DNA of 64,000 nucleotides from Pannonibacter carbonis (GTDB taxonomy: Bacteria > Pseudomonadota > Alphaproteobacteria > Rhizobiales > Stappiaceae), in NCBI RefSeq assembly GCF_003012935.1, contig NZ_PUDR01000014.1, positions 42,140 to 106,139 on the forward strand. The letters are read 5' to 3'. Each line of letters starts with the position of its first letter. Within the stretch, counting starts at the first letter, position 1. Both the position numbers and the translations under genes were made by a program. Shown here piece by piece: positions 50,454-59,989 of this stretch. The notes under the pieces are model-generated. The model did not search any database. It saw nothing but the letters and a program-made list of their open reading frames with translations, and was not told the DNA's origin.

Positions 50454-50852
50454 ATGTTCACCTTTCCGCTGGTCGATGTCCGCGCCGCGCTGGAGCGCGG
50501 GCGATCCGACGCTGCCATCAACGGTGGTTTTCGCAATCCCTACTACGGCTTGCGACCCGGCGAGGGCGAGAAGCCCGGCGTCTGGCTGGTCGGGGACGAC
50601 GGGGTCTACATCCTCTCGAACGGCAAGCTGGCCGAAGGACAACGTCCCTTCGTCGTCTACGCCGAGGAGTGCGACCCGAAGACCAATCCGGATTGTTGGC
50701 ACTACAAACGCCAGCATTTCGGGGGCGATGACGGCATCGAATTCCTAGACGCCGAGATGCTCGTCAAGATGATCGCCGCCTCACCGGTTGCCACGCATCT
50801 GCAGATCGTCATGACCGACAACAGTCTGTCGATCACGCTGATCCGCTGCTGA
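50454..50852 (+). CDS. DUF3085 plasmid protein
   Basis: 132 residues from ATG 50454 (MFTFPLVDVRAALERG); a GTG at 50439, overlapping the DUF1419 stop, is possible. Segments GVWLVGDDGVYILSNGKL, FVVYAEECDPKTNPDCWHYK and FGGDDGIEFLDAEML are typical of DUF3085, an uncharacterised family found in the same mobile backbone clusters. It has two close Cys residues (ECDPKTNPDC) that might bind metal. It precedes the giant methylase-helicase. Confidence 0.75.
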   Translation: MFTFPLVDVRAALERGRSDAAINGGFRNPYYGLRPGEGEKPGVWLVGDDGVYILSNGKLAEGQRPFVVYAEECDPKTNPDCWHYKRQHFGGDDGIEFLDAEMLVKMIAASPVATHLQIVMTDNSLSITLIRC

Positions 50853-50962
50853 CCCACCGGGTCTGAAGGCCCGCTTTTCTCAATCCGCTCGCGATCCTCG
50901 CACCTGCCCGGCACCGCCCGGTGGGGTCGATGGCGCGCGCCTTCACGACAGGAGACGCTACC

Positions 50963-53900
50963 ATGGCGCATGACGATCCCTTCACCATCGATCTCTTCGG
51001 CAATACCGCCTTGTCCTCCGGGCTCGGCCTCGGCGTCACGGCTTTCGCCGGCGTCGCCGCGGACAACGATCCGGACGATGATCCCGATCCCACGCCTGGC
51101 GCGCCAGCTCAGCCGGCGTTCGTTCCGGCGCGGTGGGTTGCGAGGCAGCGCGAGCAGGGCGCGAACTTCGTCCTCGACAGCGAGCGTGGGCTCGCCTCGG
51201 GCTGGAAGGCACGGGCCCGCGACAACATCGCCGCGATCCGGCTCGCCGCCGCGATCGAGGCTGAGCAGCGGCCAGCGACGGCGGACGAACAGGCGCGTCT
51301 GATCCGCTTCACCGGTTTCGGCGCGTCCGATCTCGCCAATGGCGTCTTTCGCAGGCCGGGCGAGACGGAGTTTCGCTCGGGCTGGAAGGAGATCGGGGCG
51401 GAACTTCAAGACGCCGTCGACGATGCGGGATATGCCTCGCTCACTCGCTGCACGCAGTACGCCCACTTCACACCGGAGTTCATCATCCGGGCGATCTGGA
51501 CTGGCCTGCAGCGCCTCGGCTGGCGCGGGGGCAGGGTCCTCGAACCCGGCATCGGCACGGGGCTGTTTCCGGGGCTGATGCCGGCAGAACTGCGCGATCT
51601 TGTGCATGTGACGGGCGTCGAGCTCGACCCGGTCACGGCGCGCATCGCCCGGCTGCTGCAGCCGCGGTCGCGGATCGTGACGGGAGATTTCGCGCACACC
51701 GACCTGCCGGCGGTCTTCGATCTCGCCATCGGCAATCCGCCGTTCTCCGATCGCACAGTCCGCTCCGATCGCGCCTATCGCTCGCTCGGTCTGCGGCTGC
51801 ATGATTACTTCATCGCCCGCTCCATCGATTTGCTGAAGCCGGGTGCGCTGGCGGCTTTCGTCACCTCGCACGGCACGATGGACAAGGCTGATACGACCGC
51901 TCGCGAACATATCGCGAAGGTAGCCCACCTGATCGCCGCGATCCGGCTGCCCGAAGGCAGCTTCCGCGCGGATGCCGGCACGGATGTGGTCGTCGACATC
52001 CTCTTCTTCCGCAAGAGGATGGTCGGGGATCCCGAGGGCGATCAGACCTGGTTCGATCTTGATGGGATTCGCGCCGCTTCGAATGACGAGGGTGCGATCC
52101 AGGTGAACCGCTGGTTCGCAGGGCATCCCGACTTCGTGCTCGGCACGCACACCCTCACCTCCGGCCCGTTCGGCGAGGCCTACACCTGCCTGCCACGTGA
52201 GGGGGTCGAACTCGGTTCAGCACTGGACGCCGCGATCTCTCTCCTTCCAGAAGGCCTGTATGACGGCGAGCCGACAGAGATCGATGTCGACGATGACGGT
52301 CACGACGACCATGTCGATGCGGTGTCGCCTGCTGGCCGGCATGTCCGCGAGGGCAGCTACTTCTTCGACGCCAGTCACGGACTGAAGCAGATCGTTGACG
52401 GCACGGCGGTCGCGATCAGGGCGCGGAAGGGCCGGTCCGGCGACGGCATCCCCGAGAAGCACATCCGCATCATCCGCAAGCTGATCCCGATCCGCGACGC
52501 GGTGCGCGAGGTGTTGAAATGCCAGGAACAGGACCGGCCCTGGAAAGATACACAGGTTCGGCTGCGGATCGCCTGGTCGAGCTTCGTGCGCGATTTCGGT
52601 CCGATCAACCACACGACGGTATCGATCTCTGATGATGCCGAGACCGGTGAAATCCGCGAGACGCATCGCCGGCCGAATCTTCAGCCGTTTCTCGACGATC
52701 CCGATTGCTGGCTGGTCGCTTCGATCGAGAACTACGACCTCGACACCGATACGGCGAAGCCCGGGCCGATCTTCACGGAGCGTGTCATCGCGCCGCCGGC
52801 CCCGCCCGTCATCACCTCGGCGGCCGACGCGCTGGTCGTCGTGCTGAACGAGTGCGGCCGTGTTGATCTCGCGCACATCGCCGAACTGGTCCATCAAGAC
52901 GTGCCTGCCGTCATCGAGGACCTCGGCGAGGCGATTTTCCAGGATCCAACCGACGGCTCATGGCAGACCGCCGACGCCTATCTGTCGGGCGCGGTTCGCG
53001 ACAAGCTCAAGGCGGCGGAGACCGCAGCAGCGCTCGATCCCGTCTTCGAGCGCAATGTTCGCGCGCTTGCTGAGGTGCAGCCGGCCGATCTCGGTCCCTC
53101 CGACATCACGGCACGTCTCGGTGCCCCTTGGATACCCGCGGCCGACGTCGTCGCCTTCGTCAAGGAGACCATGGGCGCGGAGATTCGCATCCATCATATG
53201 CCGGAGCTTGCCTCCTGGACCGTCGAGGCCCGCCAGCTCGGCTGGCTAGCGGCCGGCACCTCGGAATGGGGCACGGAACGCCGCCATGCCGGCGAGCTGC
53301 TGGCCGATGCGCTGAACAGCCGGGTGCCACAGATCTTCGATACCTTCGAGGAAGACGGGAAGGAGCGGCGCGTCCTCAATGTCGTCGACACCGAGGCCGC
53401 GAAGGAGAAGCTCGCGAAGATCAAGACCGCCTTCCAGAACTGGGTCTGGTCCGATGCCGATCGCACCGACCGGCTGGCGCGGGTCTACAACGACCGCTTC
53501 AACAACATCGCACCCCGCGCCTTCAACGGCGATCATCTGAAGCTGCCGGGCGCCAGCAGCGCCTTCACTCTCTACGCGCATCAGAAGCGTGGAATCTGGC
53601 GGATCATCGCGGCGGGCTCGACCTATCTCGCCCATGCCGTCGGCGCCGGCAAGACCATGACCATCGCCGCCGCCATCATGGAACAGCGCAGGCTCGGCCT
53701 GATCGCCAAGGCGATGCTGGTCGTGCCCGGCCATTGCCTGGCGCAGGCCGCGCGCGAGTTCCTGGCGCTCTATCCATCCGGCCGCATTCTCGTCGCCGAC
53801 GAGACCAACTTCTCGAAGGACAAGCGCGCCCGGTTCCTGTCGCGTGCTGCGACCGCAACCTGGGACGCGATCATCATCACGCATTCGTCGTTTCGGTTCA

Positions 53901-56065
53901 TCGGCGTGCCGTCCTCCTTCGAGCAGCAGATGATCCAGGATGAGCTCGAGCTCTATGAGACGCTGCTGGCCAAGGTGGAGAGTGACGACCGGGTCTCGCG
54001 CAAGCGGCTCGAGCGCCTGAAGGAAGGGCTCCAGGAGCGGTTGGAATCTCTCTCCACCCGCAAGGACGATCTGCTGACTATCGCGGAGATCGGCGTCGAC
54101 CAGATCATCGTCGACGAGGCGCAGGAGTTCAGGAAGCTCAGTTTCGCCACCAACATGTCGACGCTGAAGGGTGTCGATCCGAACGGCTCGCAGAGGGCCT
54201 GGGATCTCTATGTCAAATCCCGCTTCATCGAGACGAAGAATCCGGGAAGGGCGCTCGTGCTCGCCTCCGGCACGCCGATCACCAACACGCTCGGCGAGAT
54301 GTTCTCGGTGCAGCGTCTGATGGATCATGCCGCCCTGATGCAGCGCGGGCTGCATGAGTTCGACGCCTGGGCCTCGACCTTCGGCGACACCACGACCGAA
54401 CTCGAGCTTCAGCCGTCGGGGAAGTACAAGCCGGTCTCCCGCTTCGCCAGCTTTGTCAACGTGCCGGAGCTGATCGCGATGTTCCGTTCCTTCGCGGACG
54501 TCGTGATGCCGGAGGACCTCAGGCGCTACGTGAAGGTGCCGGCGATCTCGACCGGCCGGCGCCAGATCGTCACCGCGAAGCCGACCGCCGCCTTCAAGCG
54601 CTACCAGACCGCGCTCGACGCCCGCATCAAGGCGATCGAGGAACGCGACCGGCCGCCGGAGCCCGGCGATGATATCCTGCTCTCCGTCATCACCGACGGA
54701 CGCCACGCCGCGATCGACCTGCGTCTGGTCGATCCCGACAACGACAATGAGCCGGAGAACAAGCTCAACCTCCTCGTCGACAACGCTCTCCGCATCTGGA
54801 GAGACACCGCTGATCGGACCTATCTGCCGCCCGACGGCAAGGTCTATGACCTGCCCGGTGCCGCTCAGATGATATTTTCCGATCTCGGCACGATCAGCGT
54901 CGAGAAATCCCGTGGGTTCTCGGCCTATCGCTGGATCCGCGATGAACTCGTCCGTATGGGCGTCCCGGCGGCCGAGATCGCCTTCATGCAGGACTACAAG
55001 AAATCCGAGGCGAAGCAGCGGCTGTTCGGCGATGTCCGCGCCGGCAAGGTCCGCTTCCTGATCGGAAGCTCCGAGACGATGGGCACCGGCGTCAACGCGC
55101 AGCTGCGCCTGAAGGCGCTGCATCATCTCGACGTGCCATGGCTCCCCTCGCAGATCGAGCAGCGGGAAGGGCGCATCGTGCGGCAGGGCAATCAGCACGA
55201 CGAGGTCGATATCTTCGCCTACGCGACCGAGGGCTCGCTCGACGCCACCATGTGGCAGAACAACGAGCGCAAGGCCCGCTTCATCGCGGCCGCGCTCTCG
55301 GGCGACACTTCGATCCGGAGACTGGAAGAAATCGGCGAGGGGCAGGCCAACCAGTTCGCGATGGCCAAGGCGATTGCCTCAGGAGACCAGCGGCTGATGC
55401 AGAAAGCCGGTCTCGAAGCCGACATTGCCCGATTGGAGCGGCTGCGCGTCGCGCATCAGGACGACCAGTTCGCCATTCGCCGACAAATCCGCGATGCCGA
55501 GCGCGACGTCGAGCATTCCACCCGACGCATCGGAGAGATCGGTCTGGACATTAAACGGTTGGTTCCGACCAGTGGCGATGCCTTCGCCATGATGGTGACC
55601 GGCACCTCCTTTTCCGAACGAAAGGCCGCCGGTCGCGCGTTGATGAAGGAGATCCTAACCCTGGTGCAGCTCCAGCACGATGGCGATACAGTCATTGCAT
55701 CCCTTGGCGGGTTCGAGCTGGAATATTCCGGAGAGCGCTTTGGTGAGGACGGTTTTCGTTATGCCACAGTCCTGCTCTGTGCGGGCGCAGATCACGAGAT
55801 CGAGCTGCCCGTGACCGTGACGCCGCTCGGGGCGATCTCACGCCTTGAGCATGCGCTCGATGGATTTGATGCGGATCAGGAACGCTACCGCCGGCGGCTC
55901 GTCGATGCTGAGCGGCGGTTGGCATCCTATCGCTCGCGCGAGGGCAGCGTGTTCAGTTTCGCGGCGGAACTCGCCGACAAGCGCCGGCAACTGACCGAGG
56001 TGGAGAACGCTTTGGCTTCGGATGTTGAGGCTATCCGCACCGAACGCGCCGGCCAGGCAGCGTAG
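50963..56065 (+). CDS. Giant N6-methylase-like/superfamily 2 helicase fusion protein
   Basis: 1700 residues from ATG 50963. An N-terminal methyltransferase-like domain has motif I VLEPGIGTGLFPG (about 192) and motif IV GNPPFSD (about 257), the adenine-N6 class. A helicase follows: HAVGAGKTMTIAAAIMEQ (about 893), VDEAQEFRKL (about 1050), SGTPITNTLGEM (motif III-like), and GTGVNAQLRLKALHHLDVPW with QREGRIVRQGNQ (about 1403) as motifs V-VI. The C-terminal 250 residues are coiled-coil-rich. This fusion is a hallmark of large rhizobial plasmids and islands. It may mark, unwind or protect incoming DNA; no function has been established as far as I know. Confidence 0.85.
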   Translation: MAHDDPFTIDLFGNTALSSGLGLGVTAFAGVAADNDPDDDPDPTPGAPAQPAFVPARWVARQREQGANFVLDSERGLASGWKARARDNIAAIRLAAAIEAEQRPATADEQARLIRFTGFGASDLANGVFRRPGETEFRSGWKEIGAELQDAVDDAGYASLTRCTQYAHFTPEFIIRAIWTGLQRLGWRGGRVLEPGIGTGLFPGLMPAELRDLVHVTGVELDPVTARIARLLQPRSRIVTGDFAHTDLPAVFDLAIGNPPFSDRTVRSDRAYRSLGLRLHDYFIARSIDLLKPGALAAFVTSHGTMDKADTTAREHIAKVAHLIAAIRLPEGSFRADAGTDVVVDILFFRKRMVGDPEGDQTWFDLDGIRAASNDEGAIQVNRWFAGHPDFVLGTHTLTSGPFGEAYTCLPREGVELGSALDAAISLLPEGLYDGEPTEIDVDDDGHDDHVDAVSPAGRHVREGSYFFDASHGLKQIVDGTAVAIRARKGRSGDGIPEKHIRIIRKLIPIRDAVREVLKCQEQDRPWKDTQVRLRIAWSSFVRDFGPINHTTVSISDDAETGEIRETHRRPNLQPFLDDPDCWLVASIENYDLDTDTAKPGPIFTERVIAPPAPPVITSAADALVVVLNECGRVDLAHIAELVHQDVPAVIEDLGEAIFQDPTDGSWQTADAYLSGAVRDKLKAAETAAALDPVFERNVRALAEVQPADLGPSDITARLGAPWIPAADVVAFVKETMGAEIRIHHMPELASWTVEARQLGWLAAGTSEWGTERRHAGELLADALNSRVPQIFDTFEEDGKERRVLNVVDTEAAKEKLAKIKTAFQNWVWSDADRTDRLARVYNDRFNNIAPRAFNGDHLKLPGASSAFTLYAHQKRGIWRIIAAGSTYLAHAVGAGKTMTIAAAIMEQRRLGLIAKAMLVVPGHCLAQAAREFLALYPSGRILVADETNFSKDKRARFLSRAATATWDAIIITHSSFRFIGVPSSFEQQMIQDELELYETLLAKVESDDRVSRKRLERLKEGLQERLESLSTRKDDLLTIAEIGVDQIIVDEAQEFRKLSFATNMSTLKGVDPNGSQRAWDLYVKSRFIETKNPGRALVLASGTPITNTLGEMFSVQRLMDHAALMQRGLHEFDAWASTFGDTTTELELQPSGKYKPVSRFASFVNVPELIAMFRSFADVVMPEDLRRYVKVPAISTGRRQIVTAKPTAAFKRYQTALDARIKAIEERDRPPEPGDDILLSVITDGRHAAIDLRLVDPDNDNEPENKLNLLVDNALRIWRDTADRTYLPPDGKVYDLPGAAQMIFSDLGTISVEKSRGFSAYRWIRDELVRMGVPAAEIAFMQDYKKSEAKQRLFGDVRAGKVRFLIGSSETMGTGVNAQLRLKALHHLDVPWLPSQIEQREGRIVRQGNQHDEVDIFAYATEGSLDATMWQNNERKARFIAAALSGDTSIRRLEEIGEGQANQFAMAKAIASGDQRLMQKAGLEADIARLERLRVAHQDDQFAIRRQIRDAERDVEHSTRRIGEIGLDIKRLVPTSGDAFAMMVTGTSFSERKAAGRALMKEILTLVQLQHDGDTVIASLGGFELEYSGERFGEDGFRYATVLLCAGADHEIELPVTVTPLGAISRLEHALDGFDADQERYRRRLVDAERRLASYRSREGSVFSFAAELADKRRQLTEVENALASDVEAIRTERAGQAA

Positions 56066-56293
56066 TGCGGAGACTTTCGCTGCAATAGGATGAAGCGCGG
56101 CAGCGGAGACAGACAGGATCCAAAGCTAGAAATTCTCCAGCGAACGGCTCCCCAGTCTGAGATCGATCCCTAAGAGTTTACGCAAAATTCAGGTTAATTG
56201 GAGCTTTCAATGCAGCCACATTCCACGGTTAAAATAGGTCGATAAATTGCGAGGCAATCATCTTGAACGAACGTCAAGGAGCCGCGCGAGAGT

Positions 56294-57502
56294 ATGTCCG
56301 CCATCAGTACAGTCGCAAACGCAGGGGGGCTTCCCAGCTATTCTCAGGCCAGCATAGTGGCGACGGGGTCGAGGATGATCGGTCCCGACATTCTGAGATC
56401 GCTGGCCATCCTTCTCGTCATGCTCGTTCACCTGCCGCTGAACGCCACCCCTGATGCGTTGGTCGCCATTCGAGAATATGGCTGGCTCGGTGTCGATATA
56501 TTTTTCGTGCTCAGCGGGTATCTAATCGGGACGCAGCTGTTCAAGGAGATGGCTCGGACTGGCGGTGTCGATTTCAGGTCGTTCTATATCCGACGCGCCT
56601 TCCGGATATTCCCGGCCTTCTTTGTAGTATTGGCATTGTACGCGCTCGTGCCCATGGTGCGCGATACGCCCACCATGCAGCCGATTTGGAAGTTTGCGAC
56701 CTTCACCGTCAATCTCGGGTTCGATCCGAGAGAAGGCAACGCCTTTTCACAGGCATGGACTCTTGCGGTCGAGGAGCAGTTCTACCTGGTCCTGCCTCTG
56801 TTAGTGCTTCTCCTCTATAAGCGCGTCAGCGCGGGATGGGTGCTGGTCCTTGCGGGAATGCTGACGCTCGGCGGGATCGCGCTGCGATATTCGATATGGG
56901 ATGTGCAGGTGGGGGGCCTTGTCGCAGAAGGTCAATTCCGCCCCGCATTCGCGACGTACCTCCGCGATGTCTACTATCCGACCTACACGCGTCTCGATGG
57001 CTTGCTCTTCGGCGTGGTGCTTGCGGCTGTGCGCTTCTTCAAGCCCGAACTTTGCAAACGGTATCTGTCGCCCAAGGTGACGTTGCCTCTCGGGCTGTTT
57101 TTCGTGATCGGGGCGCTGATCTGCTTCGTCATCAGGGGGCCACTCGCAGGGCAGGGCATTTTTCCGGTGTTTCAGGCCCAGCTCGGCGCCGTCGCCGGTT
57201 TTCCGTTGGTCTCTATCGGGATCGCACTTTTGTTCTGTGCCATGCTCGATCTTGAAGGCGTTTTGAAACGCTGGCCCGTGCCGGGGGCGGCACTCGTAGC
57301 AACACTGTCCTACAGCCTCTACCTCACGCACAAATCCGCATTTCATCTCATGCGCCTGCTCGTCGGAGAAGAAAACCTGCAAGGTAGCGTCGGCTTTGTC
57401 GCCTATCTGATTGCTAGCTTCGCCGTTGCAGCTGTCCTCTGGTTCTTGGTGGAGCAGACTTTCCTGCGTCTCCGCGATAGACTGTTGTCGCCATCCAAAT
57501 GA
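56294..57502 (+). CDS. Acyltransferase 3 family (OafA/YrhL-like) membrane protein
   Basis: 402 residues with 10 or so membrane helices. Family signs: RSLAILLVMLVHL near the N-terminus with the catalytic-type His, GYGWLGVDIFFVLSGYLIG-like segment (WLGVDIFFVLSGYLIG), YIRRAFRIFPAFF, and WTLAVEEQFYLVLPLL. These enzymes add acyl groups to sugars of surface polysaccharide, lipopolysaccharide O-antigen or Nod factor. The start could be ATG 56375 (MIGPDILRSL). The 228 bases before it show no gene. It stands alone between plasmid backbone genes. Confidence 0.85.
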   Translation: MSAISTVANAGGLPSYSQASIVATGSRMIGPDILRSLAILLVMLVHLPLNATPDALVAIREYGWLGVDIFFVLSGYLIGTQLFKEMARTGGVDFRSFYIRRAFRIFPAFFVVLALYALVPMVRDTPTMQPIWKFATFTVNLGFDPREGNAFSQAWTLAVEEQFYLVLPLLVLLLYKRVSAGWVLVLAGMLTLGGIALRYSIWDVQVGGLVAEGQFRPAFATYLRDVYYPTYTRLDGLLFGVVLAAVRFFKPELCKRYLSPKVTLPLGLFFVIGALICFVIRGPLAGQGIFPVFQAQLGAVAGFPLVSIGIALLFCAMLDLEGVLKRWPVPGAALVATLSYSLYLTHKSAFHLMRLLVGEENLQGSVGFVAYLIASFAVAAVLWFLVEQTFLRLRDRLLSPSK

Positions 57503-57686
57503 TGTCGGCCCGTCATTGCAGATATCGAGCTTTCCAAGGCAATGAGCGGATCTCGTGTTCTGCTGGAGCCGCGGAAGTTTACGGTAGAAGCGCTGCCGGT
57601 TGCATGCAGCGCGCGATAATATCTAAAAGATGAGGACGGCTCTGCCATAGTGGAGGAGGCTTTTGCTGATTTTGAGAGGTCACTCC

Positions 57687-58703
57687 ATGCACCTGATTGC
57701 GCTTATAATCTTCTCCCTGTTCTTGGGGGTTCTTCCAGGGGAAGCGCAGGCGCAGCCTTGGCAACGCGCCGATCCTGCATCAGCCGGCTGGTCCGTCGAG
57801 GAGCTGAAGGTGGCGCAGGACTATGCCGCCACCCTGAGCCCAACGGCGGTCATGGTCGTGCAGGACGGCAAGGTGATCGCCAGTTGGGGCGACGTGTCCC
57901 GCAAAGTGAATGTTGCCTCCGTCCGCAAAAGTCTGCTCAGCGCTCTATACGGGATCGCTGTTTCCGAAAGCCGCATCGATCTCGGCAGCACGCTTGCCGA
58001 TCTCGCCATTGACGACAAACCTCCGGCACTGACTGGAGCGGAAAAACGGGCCACGTTGCGCGATCTGCTCATGGCGCGGTCGGGCATATACCACCAGGCC
58101 GCCTATGAAACCGGCGACATGCGGCGAAACAGGCCGGGGCGGGGGAGCCATGCCCCCGGCACGTTCTGGTTCTACAACAATTGGGATTTCAACGCGCTCG
58201 GCACGATTTATCGTGAGCAGACCGGCGAGGACATTTTCCGGAGCTTTGCCCAGCGGATCGCCCAACCGATCGGCATGCAGGATTTCTCAGCGCGGGACGG
58301 CAGCTATTCGCTCGAAAACTTGTCCATCCATCCGGCTTATCCGTTTCGCCTCAGCGCCAGAGACGCGGCCCGTTTCGGTCAGCTCTATCTTGACGCAGGG
58401 CGCTGGAGCGGCCGGCAGGTCATTCCGGCGTCGTGGGTGAAGGCATCCACCACGGCCTATTCCGCCACCGATCGCGGCAGCATGGGATACGGCTATCTCT
58501 GGTGGACGTTGAACCCCGACGTATTTGGCCCCGGTGCTGCCCTTGCATCTGGCTATGGCGGTCAGGCCATTGCCATTGTTCCGTTAAAACACTTGGTGGT
58601 CGTGCAAACCGTGGACCCGGCCCAAAACACGAAGGGCATCAGGACGAGCCATTTCGTCAAGCTGTTGCAGCAAATCGCGGTGGCGGCTCCAAAACGCCCG
58701 TAG
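57687..58703 (+). CDS. Beta-lactamase-fold serine hydrolase, secreted
   Basis: 338 residues from ATG 57687, with a signal peptide (MHLIALIIFSLFLGVLPGEAQAQ). The catalytic S-x-x-K is S78-V-R-K81; the second motif is the Tyr in WFYNNWDFNALG; the third region, near the C-terminus, is GYGGQAIAIVP. This is class C beta-lactamase/penicillin-binding-like (DUF/COG1680) architecture. These proteins are more often esterases or D-amino-acid peptidases than true antibiotic-degrading enzymes. A racemase follows 54 bases later, which hints at D-amino acid or peptide metabolism. Confidence 0.85.
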   Translation: MHLIALIIFSLFLGVLPGEAQAQPWQRADPASAGWSVEELKVAQDYAATLSPTAVMVVQDGKVIASWGDVSRKVNVASVRKSLLSALYGIAVSESRIDLGSTLADLAIDDKPPALTGAEKRATLRDLLMARSGIYHQAAYETGDMRRNRPGRGSHAPGTFWFYNNWDFNALGTIYREQTGEDIFRSFAQRIAQPIGMQDFSARDGSYSLENLSIHPAYPFRLSARDAARFGQLYLDAGRWSGRQVIPASWVKASTTAYSATDRGSMGYGYLWWTLNPDVFGPGAALASGYGGQAIAIVPLKHLVVVQTVDPAQNTKGIRTSHFVKLLQQIAVAAPKRP

Positions 58704-58718
58704 ATCCTGACGAAGGTT

Positions 58719-58737
58719 CCGGGATTTTCGCGACAAT
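58719..58737 (+). repeat. Short dispersed repeat, copy 1
   Basis: CCGGGATTTTCGCGACAAT, between the beta-lactamase-fold gene and the racemase. It shares CGGGA-TTT-nGCGA with copies at 59531, 59968 and 60691. Confidence 0.5.
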
Positions 58738-58757
58738 AGTTACGTTGAAAGCTGGAT

Positions 58758-59450
58758 ATGAAAACAATAGGGATCCTTGGCGGCATGTCCGCCGCCTCGA
58801 CGCAGATTTACTATCGCGAGCTTTGCAATCGAACGCGGGAGCGCATAGGTGGGCTTCACTCGCCTGAATTGCTTATTCGGTCCCTTGATTTCGCTAAGAT
58901 CGAAGCCTTGCAGATGGCCGGGAAATGGGAGCAGGCCGGGGAGGTCTTGAATCGGCAAGCTAAGGCACTCGAACGTGGGGGAGCGGATTTCATCATTCTC
59001 GCAACGAATACGATGCACAAGCTTGCGGAACAGATGATGCAGGGCGTTTCCGTCCCCTTGTTGCACATTGCCGATGCGACCGCCGAACGCATTCAGCAGA
59101 GCGGATTGCGTTCGCCGGGCCTCATGGCGACCGCTTTCACCATGGAGCAATCTTTCTATACCGAGCGGCTGGCGGCGACCGGCCTCACGCCGATCATCCC
59201 GGAGGCACAAGACCGGGCCGAAACGCACCGCATTATCTACCAGGAACTCTGCCGCGATCTTGTCACCAAGGAGAGCGAGGTGGCCTATATTGCCATCGCT
59301 CAACGACTTGTCGATCACGGCGCGGATTGCCTTATCCTCGGCTGCACGGAAGTCGGAATGCTGCTCAATCAGGGCAACGTGTCGGTGCCGGTATTCGACA
59401 CGACCTTGGTGCATTGCGACGCGGCACTGACTATGGCGCTGGACGAATAG
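58758..59450 (+). CDS. Aspartate/glutamate-type racemase, YgeA-like
   Basis: 230 residues of the Asp/Glu racemase fold: MKTIGILGGMSAASTQIYY at the N-terminus. The first catalytic position is Thr (T83-N-T-M-H87) instead of Cys; the second is C196 in ILGCTEVGML. The Thr/Cys pair is the arrangement of E. coli YgeA, a racemase acting on L-Asp/L-Glu or with broad specificity, rather than the Cys/Cys glutamate racemase MurI. It is a cofactor-free enzyme in the cytoplasm. Repeat copies lie just before and after it. Confidence 0.88.
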   Translation: MKTIGILGGMSAASTQIYYRELCNRTRERIGGLHSPELLIRSLDFAKIEALQMAGKWEQAGEVLNRQAKALERGGADFIILATNTMHKLAEQMMQGVSVPLLHIADATAERIQQSGLRSPGLMATAFTMEQSFYTERLAATGLTPIIPEAQDRAETHRIIYQELCRDLVTKESEVAYIAIAQRLVDHGADCLILGCTEVGMLLNQGNVSVPVFDTTLVHCDAALTMALDE

Positions 59451-59530
59451 GGTCTGGCTGCAATTGTTCTCTGTCGCGCATAACCTGACTTCTGAGGCGC
59501 CGCAAAAGTCTCAGATTCATGCGATTCGAA

Positions 59531-59553
59531 ACTCGGGAATTTTGCGAAAGACA
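59531..59553 (+). repeat. Short dispersed repeat, copy 2
   Basis: A degenerate copy, CGGGAATTTTGCGAAAGACA (59534-59553), lies exactly where the truncated MFS gene begins. It suggests that the repeat marks the junction of the truncation. Confidence 0.45.
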
Positions 59554-59557
59554 CGCC

Positions 59558-59926
59558 CCAATCGCCGGAGGCTTCGCGGATGGGCGCGGGCCGGCCGTGG
59601 TCGTCTCGGTCGGCGCGGGCCTGGTGGTGCTCGCCTTCGTCATCTTCGGACTTTGGCAAGACTCTATCGTCGGCCTGGTGGTCGGCATCCTGATAATGGA
59701 CCTTGCGGTGCAATCCTCTCAGGTTGCCAACCAGGCGCGCGTCTATGCGCTCGATCCGACCGCCCGCAGCCGGCTCAACACCGTGTTCATGGCGACCATG
59801 CTCGCCGGCGGCGCGGTCGGGGCTGGCATCGGCGGCGCTGCCTATGCGTCATGGAGCTGGACCGGCACATGCGCTTTCGGCGCGATCTCGGCCGTCCTCG
59901 CTCTGCTGTTGTCGCGGAAGTCCTGA
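59558..59926 (+). pseudogene. C-terminal remnant of an MFS transporter
   Basis: About 120 codons. The text from APIAGGFADGRGPAVVVSVG matches the cytoplasmic motif after MFS helix 7 or 8 (PIAG-x-ADRRG type), followed by four membrane helices (LVVLAFVIFGLW, GLVVGILIMDLAVQSSQVAN, RLNTVFMATMLAGGAVGAG, AFGAISAVLALLL). The N-terminal two thirds are missing, and the residues before the motif (MRFETREFCERH) do not fit. The remnant begins at a short repeat, so it is probably left from a recombination event. It resembles the arabinose/YnfM-type efflux group. Confidence 0.75.
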
Positions 59927-59967
59927 TTTTGCAGCGATGCAAAAGTCCGGCTAACAGATCGGGCGAA

Positions 59968-59989
59968 ATTCGGGATTTGCGCGACAGAT
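59968..59989 (+). repeat. Short dispersed repeat, copy 3
   Basis: ATTCGGGATTTGCGCGACAG (59968-59987) lies between the MFS remnant and the LysE gene, touching the LysE stop at 59989. Confidence 0.5.

Noticed and set aside
59519..59926. A complete 135-residue membrane protein.
   Set aside because: It is the last third of an MFS transporter, preceded by unrelated residues at a repeat junction.
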